A DNA stretch of 64,000 bases from contig JBGVKY010000012.1 of the NCBI GenBank assembly GCA_045123995.1, positions 77,788 through 141,787 of the forward strand, given 5' to 3'. A program made the position numbers and the translations under genes. Position 1 is the first letter of the stretch; every line of letters starts with the position of its first letter. Of the stretch, positions 58,194 to 64,000 are shown piece after piece. Under the pieces are notes generated by a model that made no database searches, was not told where the DNA came from, and was given only the letters and a program-made list of their open reading frames with translations. This stretch comes from HGM11501 sp045123995 (GTDB lineage: Bacteria; Bacillota; Clostridia; CAKSNL01; HGM11501).

Positions 58194-59279
58194 ATGAAGA
58201 TAGAACTTAAAAATATAACTAAAAAATTTCCTGAAAGGGACAAAAAGATAAAAGGAGACATTACGGCAGTAAGTGATTTTTCCTTTGAATTCAAAGATGG
58301 AAATTTAACAGGTCTTTTAGGTCCTTCAGGCTGCGGAAAAAGTACCGTTCTTAACATGATTTCGGGACTTATAAAGCCAACAGAAGGAAGAATTTTCTTT
58401 GACGGGGAAGATGTAACAGACCTTCCTCCCGAAAAAAGAGGGGTTGGAATGGTTTTTCAAAGCTATGCCTTATATCCTCATATGACCGTGGAAGAAAACA
58501 TCATGTTCCCACTGGGAAACTTAAAGGGCAATGAAAAAATGTCAAAAAAAGAAATGAAAGAAGAGGCAAGAAAAATTGCAAGTGTGGTTGAAATAGAAAG
58601 TCTCCTTAAAAGAAAACCCAAGGAGCTTTCGGGAGGACAGCAACAAAGGGTAGCCATTGCAAGGGCTCTTGTTAAAAATCCTAAAGTTCTTCTTTTGGAC
58701 GAGCCTTTATCCAATTTAGACGCCCGTTTAAGACTTCAGACCCGAGAGGAAATTAAAAGGATACAGAAGGAAACCAATATAACCGCCATATTTGTAACCC
58801 ACGACCAGGAGGAAGCTATGAGTATTTCCGATGAAGTTGTGCTCATGGAAAAAGGCATTATAAACCAATGGGGTAAGCCCCAGGAAATTTATGATGAACC
58901 TAAAAATTTATTTGCGGCGAAGTTTTTGGGAACACCGCCCATAAATATATTTGAAGCGGAAATCAAAGATAAGGTTTTATATGTAGGAAATGAAGCGATA
59001 ATGGAAAAGGATGCTTTAGATTCTGAAGTTTTGCTGGGAATTCGTCCGGAGGGCTTTTTGATAGGAGACGAGGGGGTTCTTACTCTTAATATAAAAGGAA
59101 TTGAAGTTATGGGAAAGGACGTTTCTGTTGTAGCGAGCCACGAGCTTTCCCGAAATCAGTCTGTAAGAGCAATTATTCCTGCAGAAAAAATGGGAGAATT
59201 CAATAAAGCTACCGTTAAATTTTCTTTGAATGAAGCAAAGGTCTTTGTTTTTTCAAAAGAAACTGGGGAAAGAATGTAG
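58194..59279 (+). CDS. Sugar ABC transporter ATPase (UgpC/MsmK/MalK-like)
   Basis: A 361-residue ATPase that energises the CUT1 importer encoded downstream. Walker A GPSGCGKST, Q-loop MVFQSYALYPHMTV, signature LSGGQQQRVAIARALV, Walker B VLLLDEPLSNLDARL and switch FVTHDQEEAM are intact. A C-terminal TOBE/OB domain follows (LGIRPEGFLIGDEG), as in MalK. ATG 58194 has GGAGGGCG upstream; the longer frame to 58146 overlaps the -10. Having a dedicated ATPase inside the operon is notable, because many clostridial CUT1 systems share one encoded elsewhere. Confidence 0.93.
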   Translation: MKIELKNITKKFPERDKKIKGDITAVSDFSFEFKDGNLTGLLGPSGCGKSTVLNMISGLIKPTEGRIFFDGEDVTDLPPEKRGVGMVFQSYALYPHMTVEENIMFPLGNLKGNEKMSKKEMKEEARKIASVVEIESLLKRKPKELSGGQQQRVAIARALVKNPKVLLLDEPLSNLDARLRLQTREEIKRIQKETNITAIFVTHDQEEAMSISDEVVLMEKGIINQWGKPQEIYDEPKNLFAAKFLGTPPINIFEAEIKDKVLYVGNEAIMEKDALDSEVLLGIRPEGFLIGDEGVLTLNIKGIEVMGKDVSVVASHELSRNQSVRAIIPAEKMGEFNKATVKFSLNEAKVFVFSKETGERM

Positions 59280-59286
59280 GTGTGAA

Positions 59287-60168
59287 ATGAAAAACAAAGC
59301 ATTTATTTATCTTTTGCCTGCCATTTTGTTCCTTGGGGTATTCATGGTTTACCCATTGATTGATGTTTTCATATATTCCTTTGAAGAGGGATATAACTTT
59401 GCATCCGGAACATTTTCAGGAGTGGGAACATTTAACTATTCCTATGTTTTAAGGGACCCTTATTTTATCCGTGCAGTGAAAAATACATTTTTACTTGTAA
59501 TAATAACTGTGCCATTATCAACCATTATTGCAATCTTCATTTCATACGGGCTTACTAAAATAGGCCCTTTAAGGAATTTCTTAAAGACGGTGTATTTCCT
59601 TCCTTACGTTACAAACACTCTGGCAGTGGGTCTTGTTTTTATGATTCTTTTTAAGACAACTCCTTATTCAAAAGGACTGGTTAATTTATTCTTGTCCGTT
59701 TTCGGAGCAGGGCCTGTTGATTTTATAGACGGTCCTTACTTTGCCAAGATGTTTGTTATGTGCCTATATACTATCTGGGTTGTTATGCCCTTTAAGGTCT
59801 TAATTCTTACAACGGCTCTTTCAAATGTTCCTGAAAATTGCTATAATGCTGCAAGAATTGACGGCACTAAAAGTTTTCGTGTTTTCAGAAAAATAACATT
59901 GCCCATGATTTCTCCCATGATTTTCTATCTGGTGATAACAGGATTTATCGGGGCTTTCAAATGTTACAGTGATGCCGTTGCCCTTTTCGGTACAGACCTT
60001 AATGCAAAGGGTATGAATACCATAGTTGGATATATCTATGATATGCTCTACAGCGACGGGGGAGGCTATCCTTCCTACGCATCAAGTGCGGCAATTATAC
60101 TTTTTATGATAGTTCTTACAATAACAGTAATAAATTTAACCGTGTCTAAAAAACACATTCACTATTAA
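59287..60168 (+). CDS. Sugar ABC transporter permease (MalF/UgpA type)
   Basis: A 293-residue permease with six helices. It starts NKAFIYLLPAILFLGVFMVYPLIDVF, typical of CUT1 MalF-type subunits, and contains the EAA coupling motif as NCYNAARIDGTKSFRVFRKITLPMISPMI. It pairs with the next gene to form the membrane channel. ATG 59287 is 7 bp after the ATPase stop; a start inside the ATPase gene lacks support. Confidence 0.93.
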   Translation: MKNKAFIYLLPAILFLGVFMVYPLIDVFIYSFEEGYNFASGTFSGVGTFNYSYVLRDPYFIRAVKNTFLLVIITVPLSTIIAIFISYGLTKIGPLRNFLKTVYFLPYVTNTLAVGLVFMILFKTTPYSKGLVNLFLSVFGAGPVDFIDGPYFAKMFVMCLYTIWVVMPFKVLILTTALSNVPENCYNAARIDGTKSFRVFRKITLPMISPMIFYLVITGFIGAFKCYSDAVALFGTDLNAKGMNTIVGYIYDMLYSDGGGYPSYASSAAIILFMIVLTITVINLTVSKKHIHY

Positions 60169-60183
60169 AAGAGGGATAAAAAG

Positions 60184-61032
60184 ATGGATGTATTAAATAA
60201 AGAAAAAATAAAAATCGGTAAAGTTTTTATTTATGCTCTGCTCATTTTATGGGGCCTTTTTGTGCTTTTCCCCTTTTACTGGATGGTTTTAACTTCTATT
60301 AAAGGTTACAGTACTTATAATTCCGAGTATATACCAAAGTTTTTCACTCTGTCACCGACTTTTGAAAATTACAGGGAGGCATTTGTTTCTGTGCCTCTGG
60401 CGGATTATTTCTTAAACACTATCATTTTTACCGTATTCACCGTGGCAATAATGCTTCTGGTTATAGTACCTGCGGCTTTTGCCTTTGCCCGATTGGAATT
60501 TAAGGGGAAAAACCTTTTGTTTACTCTTTTTCTTTCCCTTATGATGATTCCTGGGGAACTTGTAATTATCACAAACTATGTGACAATTACAAATCTTGAT
60601 TTACGAAACACTTTTACAGGTCTTATCCTGCCTTCGGTCATGTCGGTTTTTTATGTATATCTTTTGAGAGAAAGCTTTATGTCCATTCCTGATGAGCTTT
60701 ATTATGCAGCCAAGGTTTCTGGCACGGGGGATTTTAAGTACATGATGAAAATAGCAATTCCCCTTTGCAAGCCTACTATAATAACTGTCACAATTCTTAA
60801 AGTGATAGAGTGTTGGAATTCCTTTGTATGGCCGAGACTTATTACCGATGAAAAGGAATATTTCCTTTTATCGGGAGGTATTCAGGAAATAAGGGAAAAC
60901 GGCTTTGGCAGGGAAAACATTCCGGCTATGATGGCGGCGGTAACATTGGTTTCTCTTCCTCTTATTGTTCTTTTCGTGATATTCAGAAAAAAGATAATGG
61001 AGGGCGTGGCACGCGGAGGTATAAAGGGATGA
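60184..61032 (+). CDS. Sugar ABC transporter permease (MalG/UgpE type)
   Basis: A 282-residue permease with six helices. It has the MalG-type N-terminus LLILWGLFVLFPFYWMVLTSIK and the EAA motif DELYYAAKVSGTGDFKYMMKIAIPLCKPTI; it ends in a positively charged tail VARGGIKG. It forms the second half of the CUT1 channel. Its stop overlaps the start of the binding protein gene by ATGA. Confidence 0.93.
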   Translation: MDVLNKEKIKIGKVFIYALLILWGLFVLFPFYWMVLTSIKGYSTYNSEYIPKFFTLSPTFENYREAFVSVPLADYFLNTIIFTVFTVAIMLLVIVPAAFAFARLEFKGKNLLFTLFLSLMMIPGELVIITNYVTITNLDLRNTFTGLILPSVMSVFYVYLLRESFMSIPDELYYAAKVSGTGDFKYMMKIAIPLCKPTIITVTILKVIECWNSFVWPRLITDEKEYFLLSGGIQEIRENGFGRENIPAMMAAVTLVSLPLIVLFVIFRKKIMEGVARGGIKG

Positions 61033-62597
61033 AAAAGTTTTTATCATTGGTTATTTTAGCACTTTTTGTCTTAAGCCTTTTATCGGGCTGCCACGGGACC
61101 AGGGAAAACCGCACATTTATCGTGCCTGAAGATTTTAATGAAGAAGAAATTTATGAGATTACTTTCTGGGCGAAGAATGATACAAATAAAGTCCAGACGG
61201 CGATTTACGAAAAGGCCATGGATGATTTTTCTAAGCTTTATCCCAATATAAAGGTTAAAATGAAGCTTTATAACGATTACGGAAAAATATACAATGACGT
61301 AATCACTAATATTTCCACGGATACCACCCCGAATGTGTGCATCACCTATCCTGACCATATAGCAACCTATTTAAGCGGAGGGGAAACTGTTGTTGCGTTG
61401 GATGAGCTTATAAATCATGAAAAGTACGGTCTTTCGGGAAGTGAAATTTTATTTGATTCGCCCAAAAAGGAAGAGGTTATACCGGAGTTTTTAAGTGAAT
61501 GTTCTTTTGATGACAAGCTCTATGCTCTGCCCTTTATGCGCTCTTCAGAGGCTTGCTATATAAATAAGGACTTGGTGAATGCTCTTGGCTATGAAATTCC
61601 GGAAAATCTTACCTGGGATTTTTTGTGGGAAGTCTCTGATAAAGCCACAGAGAAAAATCCCGACGGAACATATAAGATAAACGGGCAGAAGGTAATGATT
61701 CCTTTTATATATAAATCTACTGATAATATGATGATTCAGTATCTTAAGCAGAAAAATGCACCCTATTCCGATGAAAAGGGAAAGGTTTTGCTTTTTAATG
61801 AAGAAACAAAGGCGTTTCTTTCAGAGATAGCTTATCATACAGAAAAAGGAAGCTTTTCCACCTTTAAGGTGTCAAGCTACCCCGGTAATTTCTTAAATGC
61901 AGGGCAGTGTGTATTTGCCATAGATTCTACGGCGGGTGCTACATGGATTGGCTCGGACGCACCCCTTATCGATATTTCAAAAAAGGACCTTAAAGAGTTT
62001 GAAACCGTGGTGAAAAGAATCCCTCAGGTTGATTCTGATAATCCTAAAATGATTTCCCAGGGACCCTCGGTTTGCATTTTCAACAAGGAGGATGCCGGTG
62101 AAGTTTTAGCTTCATGGCTTTTTCTGCAGTATCTTTTAACAAACGAAGTGCAGGTAGCCTATTCCAAAACTGAAGGGTACATTCCTGTAACGAAAAAGGC
62201 ACAGGAATCTCATGAATACAAGAACTATCTTGAAAGAAGCGGCGAGGATAATGATACTTACTATAAAGTAAAAATAGATGCATCAAAGATAGTTCTTGAA
62301 AATCTGGAAAATACTTTTGTAACTCCTGTTTTTAACGGCTCTGCTTCCTTAAGAAATGCGGCAGGAACTTTAATTGAGGAAACCGTAAAATCCGTAAGGA
62401 GAAAGGAAGATACGGATGAAGATTATTTTAAGGAGCTTTATAAAGAAGTAATGGGCTTATACAGGCTTGATTCCTTAAAGGAAGGTTATAAGGACAGCGG
62501 TCCCTTGCCATTAGAATCTCGTATTTTATTGATTTCACTGGCTCTGGCGTGGATCTGCATAGCAGGAATTTTTATAAAGGATAAAGTTAAAAGGTAA
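61029..62597 (+). CDS. CUT1 solute-binding lipoprotein with C-terminal membrane helix
   Basis: A 522-residue family-1 extracellular solute-binding protein that captures oligosaccharide for the transporter. Lipobox LLSGC gives a lipidated Cys near residue 22. The fold begins ITFWAKNDTNKVQTAIYEKAMDDFSKLYPNIKVKM. Unusually it ends in a hydrophobic helix (RILLISLALAWICIAGIFI, about 498-516) and KDKVKR, so it may be tethered at both ends. It is translationally coupled to the permease. Substrate unknown; neighbouring glycosidase genes suggest a glycan. Confidence 0.9.
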   Translation: MKKFLSLVILALFVLSLLSGCHGTRENRTFIVPEDFNEEEIYEITFWAKNDTNKVQTAIYEKAMDDFSKLYPNIKVKMKLYNDYGKIYNDVITNISTDTTPNVCITYPDHIATYLSGGETVVALDELINHEKYGLSGSEILFDSPKKEEVIPEFLSECSFDDKLYALPFMRSSEACYINKDLVNALGYEIPENLTWDFLWEVSDKATEKNPDGTYKINGQKVMIPFIYKSTDNMMIQYLKQKNAPYSDEKGKVLLFNEETKAFLSEIAYHTEKGSFSTFKVSSYPGNFLNAGQCVFAIDSTAGATWIGSDAPLIDISKKDLKEFETVVKRIPQVDSDNPKMISQGPSVCIFNKEDAGEVLASWLFLQYLLTNEVQVAYSKTEGYIPVTKKAQESHEYKNYLERSGEDNDTYYKVKIDASKIVLENLENTFVTPVFNGSASLRNAAGTLIEETVKSVRRKEDTDEDYFKELYKEVMGLYRLDSLKEGYKDSGPLPLESRILLISLALAWICIAGIFIKDKVKR

Positions 62598-62604
62598 AAA
62601 AATG

Positions 62605-62632
62605 TTGACTTATGTAAAAATGAGAGTATAAT
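62605..62632 (+). promoter_or_regulatory. Sigma-A promoter
   Basis: TTGACT (62605-62610), 16 bp, TATAAT (62627-62632). Confidence 0.7.
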
Positions 62633-62664
62633 TATTAAAGAAAATTAAAAAAAGGAGTAATATT

Positions 62665-63351
62665 ATGAAAAAGATTTTAGCACTTATTATGGTTCTTTTA
62701 ATGACTCTTTCTTTTGCAGGATGCGGAGAAGAGGCGGTAGAAGAAACAGCTGCCATGACTTATGAAGAGTTTTTAGCAGCAGAGCTTGACAGCCTTGTAA
62801 CAGTTGATACATATGTTCAGGGCAAGCAGTCCTGGTGGGACAACAAGGGTACATTCTATACTCAGGCAGAGGATGGAGCATATTTCTTATATGAAATGCC
62901 CTGCACCGAGGAAGAATATAACCTCTTGACACCCGGCACAAAGATAAGAGTTACAGGTTATAAGGCTGAATGGTCAGGCGAAGTTGAAATTACAGAAGCT
63001 ACATTTGAAATTCTTGAAGGAAACTTCATTGCAGAAGCTTTTGATGCAACTGAGTTATTGGGAACAGAAGAACTTATAAACTACCAGAACCAGAAGGTGG
63101 CATTCAAAGGTCTTACTGTTTCTAAGGTTGAATACAAGAACGAAGAACCCGGTGACGATATTTATGTAACTCTTTCAAACGGAGAGACAGATTTTGATTT
63201 CTGTGTGGAAGTTTATCTCACAGGAACTGATACAGAAGTTTATGAAACAGTCGGCACTCTCAAAGAGGGCGACAAGGTAGATGTAGAAGCGTTCCTTTAC
63301 TGGTATAACGGAGCAAATCCCCACATCACAAATATCGCTTTAGCGGAATAA
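62665..63351 (+). CDS. Lipoprotein with OB-fold-like repeats
   Basis: A 228-residue lipoprotein: lipobox LSFAGC, lipidated Cys near residue 20. The mature part has a short acidic linker and then a beta-rich region resembling OB-fold nucleic-acid/oligosaccharide-binding modules (VTVDTYVQGKQSWWDN, TPGTKIRVTGYKAEWSGEVEI; then KVAFKGLTVSKVEY, LKEGDKVDVEAFLYWY). No catalytic motif seen. It has its own promoter and terminator and follows the sugar ABC operon. Function unknown; a surface binding protein is plausible. Confidence 0.72.
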   Translation: MKKILALIMVLLMTLSFAGCGEEAVEETAAMTYEEFLAAELDSLVTVDTYVQGKQSWWDNKGTFYTQAEDGAYFLYEMPCTEEEYNLLTPGTKIRVTGYKAEWSGEVEITEATFEILEGNFIAEAFDATELLGTEELINYQNQKVAFKGLTVSKVEYKNEEPGDDIYVTLSNGETDFDFCVEVYLTGTDTEVYETVGTLKEGDKVDVEAFLYWYNGANPHITNIALAE

Positions 63352-63355
63352 AAGT

Positions 63356-63387
63356 AAAAGCACTTTGGTTTTTCCAAAGTGCTTTTT
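63356..63387 (+). terminator. Intrinsic terminator
   Basis: AAAAGCACTTTGG pairs with CCAAAGTGCTTTT. Confidence 0.9.
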
Positions 63388-63429
63388 GATTATGAGCGGT
63401 AATCAGCGCTCGAGTTCAAATTAGCAAAC

Positions 63430-63456
63430 AAAAAAAGACACCAGATGGTGTCTTCT
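63430..63456 (-). terminator. Intrinsic terminator after the tRNA-Ser genes
   Basis: On the minus strand AAGACACC / GGTGTCTT is followed by TTTTTTTG just downstream of tRNA-Ser(GCU). Confidence 0.75.
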
Positions 63457-63461
63457 TTGCT

Positions 63462-63553
63462 TGGCGGAGTAGGAGAGATTTGAACTCTCGCGCCGGTTTC
63501 CCGACCTACGCCCTTAGCAGGGGCGCCTCTTCGGCCAACTTGAGTACTACTCC
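63462..63553 (-). tRNA. tRNA-Ser (anticodon GCU)
   Basis: A 92-nt class II tRNA with a long variable arm. Minus-strand acceptor GGAGTAG pairs with CTACTCC; the anticodon loop CTGCTAA carries GCT; CCA is encoded at 63462-63464. Confidence 0.95.
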
Positions 63554-63610
63554 AAGTTATAGCCGCAGCTATCTGCGTCAATATTTTTTGTGGTGGCCAT
63601 AAATAAAAAA

Positions 63611-63699
63611 TGGCGGAGAGGGTGGGATTCGAACCCACGCGCCCTTTCGGACAAACGGTTTTCAAGACCGCCTCGTTATGACCACTTCGATACCTCTCC
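63611..63699 (-). tRNA. tRNA-Ser (anticodon UGA)
   Basis: An 89-nt class II tRNA. The acceptor GGAGAGG pairs with CCTCTCC; the anticodon loop CTTGAAA carries TGA; variable arm present; CCA encoded at 63611-63613. Confidence 0.95.
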
Positions 63700-63786
63700 A
63701 CAGCCACGAATGGTATTATATCATATCATTAAAGCTTTGTCAACTGTTTTTAGATTAAAAATTGAAGGATTATTCAAGGGTTTCTC

Positions 63787-63842
63787 TTTCTGGTGCGCCA
63801 TCAGTTGAGGCGAAAAAAGTTATTGAGTATAACTTTTTTGCC
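63787..63842 (-). repeat. Partial copy of tRNA 3' end with hairpin, downstream of the CAU tRNA
   Basis: Positions 63787-63804 (TTTCTGGTGCGCCATCAG) match 16 of 18 bases of 63892-63909, the 3' end of the CAU tRNA including CCA and flank, in the same orientation. Next to it GGC-AAAAAAGTTAT (63809-63823) pairs with ATAACTTTTTT-GCC (63829-63842). This layout resembles the module beyond tRNA-Arg at 24861-24980. Confidence 0.5.
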
Positions 63843-63857
63843 GAAAGTACCTGGCAA

Positions 63858-63894
63858 ACAAAAAACAGATGCCCCAAAAGGACATCTGTTTTTT
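63858..63894 (-). terminator. Intrinsic terminator after the CAU tRNA
   Basis: On the minus strand AAAAAACAGATG pairs with CATCTGTTTTTT, then a T run. Confidence 0.88.
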
Positions 63895-63895
63895 C

Positions 63896-63972
63896 TGGTG
63901 GACCATCAGGGACTCGAACCCCGGACCAACCGGTTATGAGCCGGTTGCTCTAACCAACTGAGCTAATGGTCC
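63896..63972 (-). tRNA. tRNA with CAU anticodon (Met elongator or Ile2)
   Basis: A 77-nt cloverleaf with encoded CCA. The acceptor GGACCAT pairs with ATGGTCC; the anticodon stem ACCGG/CCGGT encloses CTCATAA. CAU may decode AUG or, with lysidine, AUA; sequence alone does not decide. Confidence 0.94.
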
Positions 63973-64000
63973 AATTATCACGCAAAAGGTATTATAGCAA

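Noticed and set aside
63590..63953. Plus-strand frames across the tRNA-Ser and CAU tRNA genes
   Set aside because: They are antisense to tRNA genes; the protein-like GWDSNPR strings are artefacts.
1..64000. CRISPR arrays, rRNA genes, complete insertion sequences or prophage
   Set aside because: No regularly spaced repeats, rRNA signatures, transposase or phage structural genes were found on either strand.

Overview
The window looks like chromosomal DNA of an uncultured, endospore-forming, low-GC member of the Clostridia. The evidence is AT-rich intergenic DNA with sigma-A promoters (TTGACA-N17-TATAAT), strong AAGGAGG ribosome binding sites, many intrinsic terminators, a tryptophan T-box leader, RNase J, and the sporulation genes spoIIP, sigK and gerM. 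Housekeeping genes are mixed with a large, duplicated carbohydrate or lipid catabolic region. No CRISPR array, rRNA or complete mobile element was seen.

Layout: 1-2.2 kb holds a truncated chromate-type transporter diverging from a Kef/CPA2-type cation:proton antiporter. 2.2-4.4 kb is a small accessory island (SLOG-fold protein, ribbon-helix-helix regulator, exported hypothetical, DUF6809-like protein, TnpV-like protein). 4.5-12 kb carries a zinc/cadmium-type CDF exporter, HAD phosphatase, flavin reductase-rubredoxin fusion, small alarmone synthetase, argF with ArgR-type boxes, an exported copper-amine-oxidase-like domain protein, two XRE regulators diverging from paired palindromic operators, and spoIIP. 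12-22.7 kb holds a 3D/G5 cell-wall protein, a two-component system with a GerMN lipoprotein, sigK, acpP, rnc, a radical SAM protein, an AEC transporter, YitT and a TIM-barrel isomerase. 22.7-28 kb has a candidate small RNA, a two-gene minimal SUF system, tRNA-Arg followed by a duplicated tRNA 3' end, an MBL hydrolase/TPR pair and three small co-oriented genes. 27.7-34.8 kb runs from a YfcE phosphoesterase through an FHA-FtsW-PBP wall-synthesis operon to RNase J and a COG2509 flavoprotein.

From 34.8 to 63.4 kb the window is dominated by expanded catabolic families: glycerate kinase with three tandem ~840-residue GH106-like putative glycosidases, a GH3 lipoprotein, four tandem ~445-residue neutral-ceramidase-fold proteins, and a complete CUT1-type sugar ABC transporter with its own ATPase. 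Neither tandem family has a signal peptide, so a reasonable model is import of an oligosaccharide or glycoconjugate by the ABC transporter and processing in the cytoplasm. This stretch also holds an orphan ParC-like topoisomerase subunit, a T-box-controlled lone trpB, two unknown genes behind a hairpin-RNA candidate, and a highly folded intergenic element. The window ends in three minus-strand tRNA genes (Ser-GCU, Ser-UGA and a CAU tRNA).

The items most worth following up are the tandem GH106-like and ceramidase-fold arrays, tRNA 3'-end duplications beside two tRNA genes, two short promoter-plus-terminator RNA candidates (one with an anti-Shine-Dalgarno stretch), a cloverleaf-like intergenic element, an S24 regulator with arginine where the catalytic lysine is expected, and an AEC gene whose best start codon is ACG. 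Identity levels, phylogeny and precise taxonomy could not be computed here.
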